Shown here: in pieces, positions 28,358 through 37,527 of the stretch
Numbering within the stretch: position 1 is the first letter of the stretch
How the letters are laid out: the number at the start of each line of letters is the position of its first letter
From: Streptomyces cellulosae
GTDB lineage: Bacteria > Actinomycetota > Actinomycetes > Streptomycetales > Streptomycetaceae
Length of the DNA stretch: 64,000 bases
Direction of reading: 5' to 3'
NCBI RefSeq assembly: GCF_000721105.1
Contig: NZ_JOEV01000020.1
Coordinates: forward strand, 1 to 64,000
Translations under genes and position numbers: made by a program
The notes under the pieces: model-generated
Seen by the model: only the letters and a program-made list of their open reading frames with translations
Database searches by the model: none
Told to the model about the DNA's origin: nothing

Positions 28358-29178
28358 GCGAGCCCCCTCGCGGCAAGGAAGTCCGCGGTGTTGAGGAAGG
28401 CGCGGCGGCCCTCGGGTGTGGCGTCCCACAGGGGGTCGCCCGGCTTCGTCGCCTCGGCACGCCAGGCGAGCACCTCCAGGGGGGTGCTGACGTACTCGGG
28501 ACGGGGGTCCGCCGGGTGGGGAACGTTCGCGATCAGTACGGTGATGTCCTGCTCGGCGCGCAGGGTGACGCTGCCGCCGGGGCCGGCCGAGCCGGTGAAG
28601 TCGAGTGCGCCGTCCTCGCGGACCTCGACGCCCTGGAAGAAGGAGAGCGAGGGCGGCAGGTCGCGCGGCTCCAGGCCGTTCTTCGCGGCGGCCAGTGTGA
28701 ACAGTTCGCGGCCCGCGGGGGAGGGGCTCTGCGGGGTGCCGTCGCCGTAGCGCTCGGTGTTGCGGACCAGGGTGGAGGTGCCGCACAGCGCGTCGTGGCG
28801 GCCGGACGTGTCGGCGATCAGGGAGGCGAGGACGCGGCCCTGGTCGGTGAGGAGGAGCTGGCCCTCGCCGAGGTAGGCGTTCCACTGGACCTTCACCGTG
28901 TCGGCGACGTTCAGCCGCTCCCAGGGCCGGTCGGCCGCGTACAGGAGCAGGTGGGCGCAGGCGTCGCCGCGCAGGTCGGTCAGGCGCAGCTCGGTGCCGC
29001 GGGCCAGGACCCGGTGCGTGTAGTTGCCGCCCGCGACCGTCTCCGCCCACACCAGGTGGCCCGCCTCGCACGGTGGGGCCGGCCAGTTCCTGGCCGGGAC
29101 GACGGGCATCGCCTCGGTGCGGGTGCCCTCCTGGGCACGCGCGTGGGCGCGGGCTCCGTAAGTGGTCGCTGTCGCCAT
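28354..29178 (-). CDS. Urea carboxylase-associated protein 1 (probable carboxyguanidine deiminase subunit)
   Basis: A 274-residue DUF1989-family protein, paralogous to its downstream neighbour: both carry the LRGDACAHLLLYAAD/LHGNQAVDFLVYDAHD type segment and a central GRHDAL/GRHDTV block. First gene of the operon, starting 33 bases from a palindromic operator, with its stop codon overlapping the next start. Together with the downstream genes it defines the guanidine/urea degradation cluster. Which paralogue carries the active site cannot be decided here. Confidence 0.88.
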   Translation of the reverse strand: MATATTYGARAHARAQEGTRTEAMPVVPARNWPAPPCEAGHLVWAETVAGGNYTHRVLARGTELRLTDLRGDACAHLLLYAADRPWERLNVADTVKVQWNAYLGEGQLLLTDQGRVLASLIADTSGRHDALCGTSTLVRNTERYGDGTPQSPSPAGRELFTLAAAKNGLEPRDLPPSLSFFQGVEVREDGALDFTGSAGPGGSVTLRAEQDITVLIANVPHPADPRPEYVSTPLEVLAWRAEATKPGDPLWDATPEGRRAFLNTADFLAARGLA

Positions 29179-29210
29179 CGCGGGACCTCCGGCTCCGTGG
29201 GTACTGTTCT

Positions 29211-29236
29211 ATTTCTGTCGCTCGACAGAAATTAGG
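29211..29236. promoter_or_regulatory. 22-bp perfect palindrome, candidate TetR operator
   Basis: Arms ATTTCTGTCG (29211-29220) and CGACAGAAAT (29223-29232) with a 2-base centre lie between the divergent guanidine/urea operon and the TetR gene. Together with the flanking bases to 29236 it matches a second site at 37528-37552 in front of an APC permease. The site is 33 bases upstream of the first minus-strand start codon, a position expected to block transcription. Confidence 0.75.
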
Positions 29237-29332
29237 CGGGGGGCGGGTCACGGGCGTTGCCGTCGCGTTGCCGGTCGGTTACCGGGCCCTCACGAAGATC
29301 ACCGCGAACGGCGGTGTGCGAGGATCGACCGC

Positions 29333-29968
29333 ATGGGGACAGCAGGTACAGGGCAAAGCCGACGGGTCGGCAGGCCGCGGGCCGCTCAGCGGCCGGACAG
29401 CGGGCTGGAGCCGCGCGAGGAACTCCTCGTGGCCGCCGCCGAGTTGTTCACCACCCTCGGCTACGCGGCCACCTCCACCCGGGCCGTCGCCGAACGCGCC
29501 GGAATGCGCCAGGCGTCCATGTACCACTACGTCTCCGGCAAGGAGGAGTTGCTCGCCCAGCTCCTGGAGTCCACGGTCACGCCCTCCCTCGCGTACGCCC
29601 GTGAACTTCTCGCCGACGACACCGTCCCGGCCGAGGACCGGTTGTGGGAGCTGTGCCGGGCCGACGTCGAGGTGCTGTGCGGCGGTACGCACAACCTCGG
29701 TGGGCTCTACCTGCTGCCCGAGGTGCGCGCCGAGCGCTTCGCCGGCTTCCATGCCGTGCGCGCCGAACTCAAGGACGCCTACCGGCAGTTGCTCGCGGCC
29801 ACCAGGTCCGGTGGCGCGCTCGCCAAGAGCGAGCTGGATCTCCGTACGGACCTGGTGTTCGGGTTGATCGAGGGCGTCATCCTCGTCCACCGCTCCGACC
29901 CCGCGCGGTCCGTGTCGGTGTTCGCGGAGGCGACGGCGGACGCCGCGCTGCGCATCGCCGGGGTCTGA
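29333..29968 (+). CDS. TetR-family transcriptional regulator
   Basis: A 211-residue regulator. The N-terminal DNA-binding domain (about 30-80) reads ELLVAAAELFTTLGYAATST then RAVAERAGMRQASMYHYVSG, a textbook TetR helix-turn-helix. The C-terminal half is the variable ligand-binding region. It is divergent from the guanidine/urea operon across a 154-base region holding a perfect palindrome, so it most likely represses that operon and itself. ATG 29333 is preferred over upstream codons that would place start sites inside the operator. Confidence 0.88.
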   Translation: MGTAGTGQSRRVGRPRAAQRPDSGLEPREELLVAAAELFTTLGYAATSTRAVAERAGMRQASMYHYVSGKEELLAQLLESTVTPSLAYARELLADDTVPAEDRLWELCRADVEVLCGGTHNLGGLYLLPEVRAERFAGFHAVRAELKDAYRQLLAATRSGGALAKSELDLRTDLVFGLIEGVILVHRSDPARSVSVFAEATADAALRIAGV

Positions 29969-30292
29969 TCCCGGCGCTCCTCGGCCTCGTCGCGGGGGCA
30001 CGTCACTCGTCACGGTGGGTGTTTTCGCACGCCTGTCCGTCGTTACTCAGTGTGTGCGATGAGCACCTCAGCGTATAAATGCAGCCGAGCGTACTCCTCC
30101 CGCGCGCCCGGTTTCAGACGCTTGCTGAATATGACATGGCGATGATCCGGTCGGACTAAGCTCGCCCGCAGCGCACCGAGTTGAGACGTATTCGTGCGCT
30201 TGTTCGCAAATGTACAGAAGATCCAGAGATACCCACGACATTCCCCCCTGCAAGCTCCCCGACACCCCGCCGATCTGTTTCAGAGGGCCCAC
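29969..30292. other. 324-base intergenic region upstream of the conservon operon
   Basis: No gene is supported here. The stretch is noticeably lower in GC than its surroundings around 30040-30240, with AT-rich patches such as GCGTATAAATGC and TTCGCAAATGTACAG, and probably holds the promoter of the rar-type operon. Confidence 0.5.
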
Positions 30293-31894
30293 ATGGTGAG
30301 TGTTCAATCTCCTCCCGGTCGCCGTGAACTCCCGTACACCCGCGTGTTGTTGCTGCCCGCCATAGCGATGGCCGCGGCGACCGGGGCCGCCGTCGCGCTG
30401 GTGACGGCACCGGCCCGGGCCGCCGTCGGCTGGTGCGGCGCCCTCGCCACGCTGCTGTTGATCGCGACGGCCTCGGAAGCGGTCCGCCGCGGCCGGACCC
30501 TGCGTGACCTGCGCACGGAGCACGCCCGTCGCTCCGCGTATCTGGAACGGCGGATCGCCGGCCACGAGGAGGAGATGACCCGCCTCGCCAAGGAGATCCT
30601 GCCGACCGCCCTGCATCTGATGCGCGGCGGAAATTCCCCCGCAGAGGTGATTCGCCACCTCGGCGACGTCGAGACCGCCTGGCGCGAACTCCCCGAGTAC
30701 CAGGTGTCGTTGCTCAAGGCGGTGCTGACCGTCATCGACACCGAGGACGTCATGCGCGACGCCGCGCAGCGCTCCTTCGTCAGCATCGCCCGTCGCGTCC
30801 AGGCCATCGTCCACCAGCAGGCCAACGAACTGCGGGAGATGGAGGAGGACCACGGCCGCAACCCCGAGGTCTTCACCGACCTGCTGCGCATCGACCACGG
30901 CACCGCGCTGATCGGCCGGCTCGCCGACTCCATCTCCGTCCTCGGCGGCGGCCGCCCCGGCCGCCAGTGGCCCGAGCCCGTCGCGCTCTACAGCGTGCTG
31001 CGCGGCGCGATGTCCCGGATCCTGGAGTACGGGCGCATCGATCTGACCTCCATCGCCAAGGTCAACGTCAAGGGCACCGCCGTCGAACCCGTCATCCACG
31101 CGGCGGCCGAACTCCTCGACAACGCCACCCGCTACTCGCCCCCGCAGACCAAGGTGCACGTCACCGCCACCGAGGTGCAGACCGGTGTCTGCATCGAGAT
31201 CGAGGACGCCGGCGTCAGCCTCAGCGAGGACGCCCGCCTGAGGGCCGAGGGAATGCTGGAACGCGCCATGGCCGGCGTCGACCTGCAGGACCTCGGCGAG
31301 GCGCCGCGCCTGGGCCTCGCCGTCGTGGGCCGGCTGTGCCGTACGTACAACATGCAGGTCTCGCTGCGGGCCTCCGCGTACGGCGGGGTCCGCGCCATCC
31401 TCGTGGTGCCCAGCGACATGCTCACCTCGGAGCCCGGCGTCGGACTCGCCCACGGCATCGGCGCCACCGCCGTGCCCCAGCCCGAACTCGGCGCGCTCCC
31501 CGGCCCCAAGCGCACGGTCAAGAACCGCCGCCCCACCAGCCCCAAGTTCGTCACTCCGGTTTCCATGGGGGACGACGTCCCCGAGGTCACCGAGTGGACC
31601 GCCAACGGGCTGCCGCAGCGCCGCAGCCGGGTCAAGACCTCGCTCACCCAGCGCTATGCCGAGCAGGCCGCCATCGAGCAGGCCGAACGGGAGGGCCGGC
31701 CGACCATCTGGTCGACCGCCGAACGCGAGCCCGAACCCGAGCCGGAGATCGCGCAGAAGGCGCCCGACACCCCGCCGGGTCAGTGGGTCCAGGCGTTCTT
31801 CGACAACCTCAAGCGCCCGGACCCCACCACACCCCCCCAGCCGACCGACGAACCGGCCCACGTCGAGGCCGACGACGAGGGAGACCTCAAGTGA
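30293..31894 (+). CDS. rarA: Sensor-like ATPase of the rar/conservon operon (CvnA type)
   Basis: A 533-residue membrane protein resembling a histidine kinase. Two transmembrane helices at residues about 16-60, a helical linker, and a HATPase_c domain at about 265-410 with N box AAELLDNATRYSPP and G-box residues. The C terminus is Pro/Glu-rich. It lacks a canonical phosphorylated-His box, as for conservon A proteins, which nucleate membrane assemblies with a roadblock protein and a small GTPase. The order A-B-C-D-P450 is that of rarABCDE (cvn9), which represses aerial growth in S. coelicolor. Overlaps the next gene by 4 bases. Confidence 0.9.
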   Translation: MVSVQSPPGRRELPYTRVLLLPAIAMAAATGAAVALVTAPARAAVGWCGALATLLLIATASEAVRRGRTLRDLRTEHARRSAYLERRIAGHEEEMTRLAKEILPTALHLMRGGNSPAEVIRHLGDVETAWRELPEYQVSLLKAVLTVIDTEDVMRDAAQRSFVSIARRVQAIVHQQANELREMEEDHGRNPEVFTDLLRIDHGTALIGRLADSISVLGGGRPGRQWPEPVALYSVLRGAMSRILEYGRIDLTSIAKVNVKGTAVEPVIHAAAELLDNATRYSPPQTKVHVTATEVQTGVCIEIEDAGVSLSEDARLRAEGMLERAMAGVDLQDLGEAPRLGLAVVGRLCRTYNMQVSLRASAYGGVRAILVVPSDMLTSEPGVGLAHGIGATAVPQPELGALPGPKRTVKNRRPTSPKFVTPVSMGDDVPEVTEWTANGLPQRRSRVKTSLTQRYAEQAAIEQAEREGRPTIWSTAEREPEPEPEIAQKAPDTPPGQWVQAFFDNLKRPDPTTPPQPTDEPAHVEADDEGDLK

Positions 31895-32298
31895 TCCAGC
31901 AGCGCGGCAACTTCGACTGGATGCTCCAGGACCTCGCCAAGGGCGTGCCGGGCATCCAGATGATCGTGGTGCTCTCCGCCGACGGACTGCGCATCGCCCG
32001 CCACGGCGGCGACCCGGACACCGCCGACCGCGTCGCCGCGGCCTGCGCGGGCCTGCAGAGCCTGGCCGGCGCCGTCGCCCAGGAGATCCCGGGCAGCGAG
32101 GGCGAGATGAAGATGGTCCTCATCGAGATCCACGGCGGCTACTTCTACCTGATGGCCGCCGGACCCAACGCCTACCTCGCGGTGCTCTCCGACGTACGCG
32201 CCGAACCCGGCTACATGAGCGCCCGCATGAGCGACCTGGTCATCCGCATCGGCGCGCACCTCACCAGCCCGCCCAGGCGCAACGGGCAGACCGTATGA
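31891..32298 (+). CDS. rarB: Roadblock/LC7 domain protein (CvnB type)
   Basis: A 135-residue single-domain roadblock/LC7 protein, predicted to regulate the partner GTPase. It contains the typical GVPGIQMIVVLSADGLRIARHGG start and a beta-sheet core with VLIEIHGGYFYLMAAGPNAYLAVL. GTG start overlaps the upstream stop by 4 bases, and the stop overlaps the next gene by 4 bases, indicating tight coupling. Confidence 0.93.
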   Translation: MIQQRGNFDWMLQDLAKGVPGIQMIVVLSADGLRIARHGGDPDTADRVAAACAGLQSLAGAVAQEIPGSEGEMKMVLIEIHGGYFYLMAAGPNAYLAVLSDVRAEPGYMSARMSDLVIRIGAHLTSPPRRNGQTV

Positions 32299-32735
32299 TT
32301 CCGGCACAACGCCGACGGCGACATCCCCAGCAGGAACCCGAGCCGTACATCAGGCAGGAACCCGAACCGGCGCCCCCGCCCGAGGGCGACCAACAGCCCG
32401 AGGGGGAGAAGAAGAACCCCGAGCGGCTGTACGTGATCACCGGTCCGGACGGTTCCCGACGCACCGAACTCGACCTGGTCACCTTGATCGTGGCAAGCGC
32501 CGACCCGCCGCCCTCCGCGACGCCCGAGCAGGCGGCGCTGCTCCGGCTGTGTACGGCCCCCCTGTCCGTGGCCGAGCTGTCGGCCTATCTGAGCCTGCCG
32601 TTCAGCGTGGTGACCGTGCTGATCACCGAGCTGCTGACGGCCGAACTGGTGACGGCGCGTGCCCCGGTCATCCGACAGTCGCTGGCCGACCGTTCTCTCC
32701 TCGAAGCGGTGATGCATGGACTTCAAAAACTCTGA
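32295..32735 (+). CDS. rarC: DUF742 protein (CvnC type)
   Basis: A 146-residue DUF742 protein with a basic, Pro/Glu-rich N terminus (about 1-40) and the conserved winged-helix-like core starting RLYVITGPDGSRRTELDLVTLI. It is the third conservon component, possibly with DNA- or partner-binding ability. Its last 20 bases overlap the GTPase gene. Confidence 0.92.
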   Translation: MIPAQRRRRHPQQEPEPYIRQEPEPAPPPEGDQQPEGEKKNPERLYVITGPDGSRRTELDLVTLIVASADPPPSATPEQAALLRLCTAPLSVAELSAYLSLPFSVVTVLITELLTAELVTARAPVIRQSLADRSLLEAVMHGLQKL

Positions 32736-33336
32736 CACCGTCACGGGTCCCCGGAAGGAGGACCACCTCCCGCACACCGCGCAGGCGGCGGTGAAGATCG
32801 TCATCGTGGGCGGCTTCGGTGTCGGCAAGACCACCATGGTCGGCTCGGTCAGCGAGATCAAACCGCTGACCACCGAGGAGACCATGACCCAGGCCGGCGT
32901 CGGCGTGGACGACGACTACGGCTCCGAGTCCAAGACGGCCACCACCGTGGCGATGGACTTCGGCCGCATCAGCATCACCGACCAACTCGTGCTGTACCTC
33001 TTCGGCACCCCCGGCCAGGAACGCTTCTGGTTCCTGTGGAACGGCCTGTTCGAGGGGGCGCTCGGCGCCGTCGTGCTCATCGACACCCGCCGCCTGGAGG
33101 TCAGTTTCGACGTCATGGGACGTCTGGAGGAGCGCGGCGTGCCCTTCATCGTCGCCGTCAACTCCTTCCCGGACGCGCCCCGTTACCCCGTCGAGGAACT
33201 GCGCACCGCGCTCGACCTGAGTGAGGACATCCCCATCGTCGACTGCGACGCGCGCCGCCGGGCCTCCAGCCGGGACACCCTGATGACCCTCATGCGCTTC
33301 CTGCATTCCCTCGCCATGTCGGGCGCGCTGAGGTGA
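32716..33336 (+). CDS. rarD: Small Ras-like GTPase (CvnD type)
   Basis: A 206-residue GTP-binding protein. P-loop GGFGVGKTT, switch II GTPGQERFWF, and IVAVNSF in the NKxD position are visible. GTPases of this family combine with the roadblock and sensor-like proteins in conservons. The start codon lies within rarC in another frame; the P450 gene follows after 91 bases. Confidence 0.93.
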   Translation: MDFKNSDTVTGPRKEDHLPHTAQAAVKIVIVGGFGVGKTTMVGSVSEIKPLTTEETMTQAGVGVDDDYGSESKTATTVAMDFGRISITDQLVLYLFGTPGQERFWFLWNGLFEGALGAVVLIDTRRLEVSFDVMGRLEERGVPFIVAVNSFPDAPRYPVEELRTALDLSEDIPIVDCDARRRASSRDTLMTLMRFLHSLAMSGALR

Positions 33337-33427
33337 CCGCAGCCGCAGCCGCGCCGACGGTCCCGCACGGACATACACCGACCTACATGACACACACGGA
33401 CACCGGATCCACTTCGGAGCGATCACT

Positions 33428-34930
33428 GTGACGCCTGAATACCACTCCCCGACCGGTACGGACCCCGGCCTCGTTCCACCGCCCGGATGTCCCGCCCACG
33501 ACCGCGGACCCGGCGGGCTGCGCCGGCTCTACGGGCCCGACGCGGAGAACCTCGGCTCGCTGTACGAGCAACTGCGTGAGGAACACGGCCCGGTGGCGCC
33601 CGTGCTGCTCCACGACGACGTGCCGATGTGGGTGGTCCTCGGCCACGCCGAGAACCTGCACATGGTGCGTACGCCCTCGCAGTTCTGCCGGGACAGCCGC
33701 ATCTGGACCCCGCTCCTGGACGGCCTGGTCAAGCCCGACCACCCGCTCATGCCCCACATCGCCTGGCAGCCCATCGCCGCCCACGTCGAGGGCGACGAGC
33801 ACCTGAGGCTGCGCGGCGCGGTCAACGGCGCCATCTCCACCATCGACCCCCGAGGCATCCGCCGGCACATCAACCGCCACACCCAGCGCCTGGTCAACCG
33901 GTTCTGCGAGGAGGGCACCGCCGATTTGGTCAGCCAGTTCTCCGAGCACCTGCCGATGGCCGTGATGTGCGAGGTCCTCGGTATGCCCGACGAGTACAAC
34001 GACCGGATCGTGCAGGCCGCCCGCGACATGCTCCGCGGCACCGAGACCGCGATCGCCAGCAACGCGTACATCATGGACGCCCTCGGCCGGCTCACCGCCC
34101 GCCGTCGCGCCCGCCCCGAGGAGGACTTCACCAGCTACCTCATCACCCATCCGGCCCGGCTCACCGACGACGAGGTCCGCGAACACCTGCGGCTCGTGCT
34201 GATCGCCGCGTACGAGGCCACCGCCAACCTGCTCGCCAACGTGCTGCGGATGGTGCTCACCGACCCACGCTTCCGCGCCCAGCTCAACGGCGGCCAGATG
34301 ACGGTGCCGGAGGCGGTCGAGCAGTCCCTGTGGGACGAGCCGCCGTTCAGCACGATCTTCGCCTACTTCGCCAAGCAGGACACCGAGTTGGGCGGCCAGC
34401 GCATCCGCAGGGGCGACGGGCTGCTCTTCGGCATCGCGCCGGGCAACGTCGACCCCCGGGTGCGGCCCGACCTCTCCGCCCACATGAAGGGCAACCGCTC
34501 CCACCTCGCCTTCGGCGGCGGACCGCACGAGTGCCCCGGCCAGGACATCGGCCGAGCCATCGCCGACACCGGCGTGGACGCACTGCTGATGCGGCTTCCG
34601 GACGTCGAACTCGACTGCCCCGAGGACGAGCTGACCTGGACGGAGTCCATGTCCTCCCGCCACCTGGCGGAGCTGCCGGTTCGGTTCGCGCCGAAGCCGC
34701 CGCAGGAGGTGACGCTCACACCGGGCCGGCTGCCGGTCCCGCCGCCGCGCAACTCCTGGCAGGTCGGCACGCACCAGCCGGAGCCGGCCCCCGTCGGCCG
34801 GCCGGACCCCCGACCGGCCGCCGTACCGCTGCCACAGCCCGGGCCGGCGCCACAACCCGCCCCGGCACCCGAACCGGTCCGCCCGCAGGGTGCGTGGCGG
34901 CGCTTCCTGCGGTGGTGGCGCGGCTACTGA
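33428..34930 (+). CDS. rarE: Cytochrome P450, CYP157-like, lacking the ExxR motif
   Basis: A 500-residue P450 with heme-ligand motif FGGGPHECPGQ (Cys369) and I-helix region AAYEATANLLANVL. The K-helix normally carries ExxR; here it reads E298-Q-S-L-W302, so the arginine is absent, which is the known peculiarity of the CYP157 family. The C terminus has a Pro-rich extension ending in RRFLRWWRGY. GTG start. It ends 7 bases inside the convergent pseudouridine synthase gene. Expected function is unknown; in S. coelicolor the operon affects development. Confidence 0.9.
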   Translation: MTPEYHSPTGTDPGLVPPPGCPAHDRGPGGLRRLYGPDAENLGSLYEQLREEHGPVAPVLLHDDVPMWVVLGHAENLHMVRTPSQFCRDSRIWTPLLDGLVKPDHPLMPHIAWQPIAAHVEGDEHLRLRGAVNGAISTIDPRGIRRHINRHTQRLVNRFCEEGTADLVSQFSEHLPMAVMCEVLGMPDEYNDRIVQAARDMLRGTETAIASNAYIMDALGRLTARRRARPEEDFTSYLITHPARLTDDEVREHLRLVLIAAYEATANLLANVLRMVLTDPRFRAQLNGGQMTVPEAVEQSLWDEPPFSTIFAYFAKQDTELGGQRIRRGDGLLFGIAPGNVDPRVRPDLSAHMKGNRSHLAFGGGPHECPGQDIGRAIADTGVDALLMRLPDVELDCPEDELTWTESMSSRHLAELPVRFAPKPPQEVTLTPGRLPVPPPRNSWQVGTHQPEPAPVGRPDPRPAAVPLPQPGPAPQPAPAPEPVRPQGAWRRFLRWWRGY

Positions 34931-35892
34931 CCAGCCGCCCACCTTGCGTACGACGTCCAGGCCCCCAGAACCCGCCCGGTGCGGAACCGGTGCTCCACTC
35001 CCGTGACCGGATCGGTGAACTCCAGCCCCCGCGCCAGCAGTTGGAGCGGGCGCCGGAAGTCACCGGCCGGCACGGGGTCGGTCACCACGGGGTAGAGGGG
35101 GTCGCCGAGGATGGGTACTCCGAGCGCGTTCATGTGGACCCGCAGCTGGTGGGTCTGGCCGGTGGCGGGGGTGAGCCGGTAGCGGCCGAGGGTGCCTTGG
35201 TGGCCGGCGGCCGGCTCAACCCGCTCGACCAGCTCCACCCGGGTGACCGCGTTCGGTTCGCCCTCCACCTCGTACGCGGCCAGTACCCCACGCTCCTTCA
35301 CGATCCGGCTGCGCACGGTCCGGGGCAGGGGGAGCGCGGGGGCGTACGGTGCCACAGCCTCGTACTCCTTGCGCACCCGCCGGTCGCGGAACAGCCCCTG
35401 GTAGGCGCCCCGCTCCTCGGGCCGTACGGTGAACAGCACCAGCCCGGCGGTGAGCCGGTCCAGCCGGTGCGCGGCGCCGAGCGTGGGGAGGTCCAGCTCC
35501 CGGCGGAGCCGGGCGAGCGCGGTCTGGGTGACATGGCTGCCGCGCGGGGTGGTGGCCAGGAAGTGCGGCTTGTCGGCGACGACGATGTGCTCGTCGCGGT
35601 ACACCACCTCCACCGGGAACGGCACCGGTACCTCGGCACGCAGCTCCCGGTGGAACCACACGAACATCCCGGGCACGTACACCGCGTCCGGGGCCACCGC
35701 CCGCCCGTCCGCCCCGACGACCTGCCCCGTGTCGAACATCCCCTCGACGACACCGGCGTGCGCCGCGAGCCGCTCCACCAGGTGCTCGCGCACCGTGGCC
35801 CACGGCCCCTCGGCGGGCAACCGCACCCGCACCGGATCCACCCCCTCGCGCTGCGGCAGGGGAGAGGGCGGGATCCGGTGGTTGCGTGTCAT
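34924..35892 (-). CDS. RluA-family pseudouridine synthase
   Basis: A 322-residue RNA pseudouridine synthase of the RluA type. The catalytic Asp lies in AAHRLDRLTAG, followed by the family motifs GRYRLTPATGQTHQLRVHMNALGVPILGDPLYP. There is no S4 domain at the N terminus. Start ATG 35892 was chosen over longer in-frame options that are arginine-rich and unlike the family. The target RNA position is not deducible. Confidence 0.9.
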   Translation of the reverse strand: MTRNHRIPPSPLPQREGVDPVRVRLPAEGPWATVREHLVERLAAHAGVVEGMFDTGQVVGADGRAVAPDAVYVPGMFVWFHRELRAEVPVPFPVEVVYRDEHIVVADKPHFLATTPRGSHVTQTALARLRRELDLPTLGAAHRLDRLTAGLVLFTVRPEERGAYQGLFRDRRVRKEYEAVAPYAPALPLPRTVRSRIVKERGVLAAYEVEGEPNAVTRVELVERVEPAAGHQGTLGRYRLTPATGQTHQLRVHMNALGVPILGDPLYPVVTDPVPAGDFRRPLQLLARGLEFTDPVTGVEHRFRTGRVLGAWTSYARWAAGQ

Positions 35893-35933
35893 CACGGGCA
35901 AGCGTAAGCGGGTACGCCGTGACCCGGGCCGGG

Positions 35934-37487
35934 TTACGCCGCGACCGCCTCGGGCGCCTCGGGCGCCTTGGCCACCGTGGCGCGTGCCTTGTACGCCCGG
36001 TAGGCCACGCCGATCACCACGGTCGCGGTGAGGAACAGCACGGTGAACCACTGGAAGTACCAGTGCCCGCCCGCAGGGTCGTACACCGCGGCCCTCGGCC
36101 AGGCCAGGTTGACCGTCATGACCAGGCCGTAGAGGAGGGCGAGGGCGTTGACCGGGATGCCCCAGCGGCCGAGCGAGAAGAGCGTGGCGCCCTCCTCGTC
36201 GGTGCCCTCGACGGTGAACTGGCCGCGCAGACGGCGGACCAGGAGCGGGCCGGTGACCATCGCGTAGGCCAGGTACAGCATCACGATGCAGGTGGTGCCG
36301 ATGGCCAGGAAGGCATCCGGGGAGGCGAAGTTGAGCAGCAGGAGGGCGGCCGCGAGGACGCCGACCACCACGGCCGGGGCGCTCGGCATGCCGGTGCGCG
36401 GGTTGACCTTCGCGAGACGGGCGGAGAAGGGGAGCTGGCCGTCGCGGGCCATGGAGAACAGCATCCGGCAGGCCGCCGTCTGGATCGCCAGGGTCGCCAC
36501 CGCGATCGCCACGACCACGTCGGCCAGCAGGGCCCGGCCCACGCCGTCGCCCAGGCTGCTGGTCAGGACGTAGCTCAGGCCGTCGACGGACAGGTGCCCG
36601 TCGGTGAGACTGGGAGCGGCGAGCAGGCCGCCGAGGACGATCAGGGTGGCGAGCAGACCGGCCGCGCCGAGCGCGACGAGGATGGTGCGGGGCGCGGTGC
36701 GCCGCGGATGGTGCGTCTCCTCACTCATCTCGCCCGCGCTGTCGAAGCCGATCATCACGTACGCCGCCGCGAACGAGCCCACCATCAGGGCCCCGAACAG
36801 GCCCGACTGGGCGGCGCCCGAGGTGTGGAAGGTGATCCCGGGGGTGCGCTCGGAGTGGGTCAGCAGCAGGACGATGATCAGCACCGCTCCGATGATCTCG
36901 GCGGTGACGCCGACGCGGTTGATCACCGACATCACGCGGTTGTCGAGGATGTTCACCAGCGTGGTCAGCACCAGCAGGATCACGCCGAGGACGGCGGCGT
37001 TGGCCGCGCCGTCCGCCGAGGTGACCGCCGTGTCGGTGCCGATCAGCTGGAAGCCGGACCAGATCGCCGGCAGAACCAGCTGCAGCGCCAGCGCGGCCGC
37101 CGCGACCACCACGATCTGCCCGATCACCATGATCCAGCCGGCGAACCAGCCGAACGTGAGGTTCGACAGGCGCGACGACCACTGGTAGATCGCGCCCGAG
37201 ATCGGATAGCGCGCGGCCAGTTCGGCGAAGCAGGCGGCCACCAGGAGCTGGCCGAGCAGCACGGCCGGCCAGGTCCAGAAGAAGACGGGGCCGCCGAACG
37301 CGTACCCGAAGGCGAAGAACTGGAAGACGGTGGTCAGGACGGAGATGAAGGAGAACCCGGCCGCGAACGACGCGTACCGGCCCAGGCTGCGGTGCAGTTC
37401 CTGGCGGTAGCCGAACTCGGTGAGGGAGCGGTCGTCCGGGGAGTGCGGAGGATCCGGGCGGACGTCGGAGGGGGCGGTTGTCGTCAC
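35934..37487 (-). CDS. APC-family amino-acid/amine permease
   Basis: A 517-residue polytopic transporter with about 12 transmembrane segments, the APC motif FAELAARYPISGAIYQWSSRL and the MIGFDSAGEMSEETHHPRR region. The GTG start at 37487 is 41 bases from a copy of the palindrome found at the guanidine/urea operon, so it is likely co-regulated with that operon and may import an amine, guanidine or related compound; this is inferred from the operator. Its 3' end is 41 bases upstream of the pseudouridine synthase gene on the same strand. Confidence 0.9.
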   Translation of the reverse strand: MTTTAPSDVRPDPPHSPDDRSLTEFGYRQELHRSLGRYASFAAGFSFISVLTTVFQFFAFGYAFGGPVFFWTWPAVLLGQLLVAACFAELAARYPISGAIYQWSSRLSNLTFGWFAGWIMVIGQIVVVAAAALALQLVLPAIWSGFQLIGTDTAVTSADGAANAAVLGVILLVLTTLVNILDNRVMSVINRVGVTAEIIGAVLIIVLLLTHSERTPGITFHTSGAAQSGLFGALMVGSFAAAYVMIGFDSAGEMSEETHHPRRTAPRTILVALGAAGLLATLIVLGGLLAAPSLTDGHLSVDGLSYVLTSSLGDGVGRALLADVVVAIAVATLAIQTAACRMLFSMARDGQLPFSARLAKVNPRTGMPSAPAVVVGVLAAALLLLNFASPDAFLAIGTTCIVMLYLAYAMVTGPLLVRRLRGQFTVEGTDEEGATLFSLGRWGIPVNALALLYGLVMTVNLAWPRAAVYDPAGGHWYFQWFTVLFLTATVVIGVAYRAYKARATVAKAPEAPEAVAA

Positions 37488-37527
37488 GGCGGCCTGCCTT
37501 CGGCGCGGGGAGCGGGGCGGAAGCGAG

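Noticed and set aside
29179..29332. A guanidine (ykkC-type) riboswitch upstream of the carboxylase operon
   Set aside because: Only 33 bases separate the palindrome from the start codon, far less than the aptamer needs, and no conserved aptamer segments are seen.
30068..31861. A minus-strand open frame of 597 codons opposite the conservon sensor gene
   Set aside because: Antisense shadow of a recognised gene in a conserved operon; no ribosome site or family motif.
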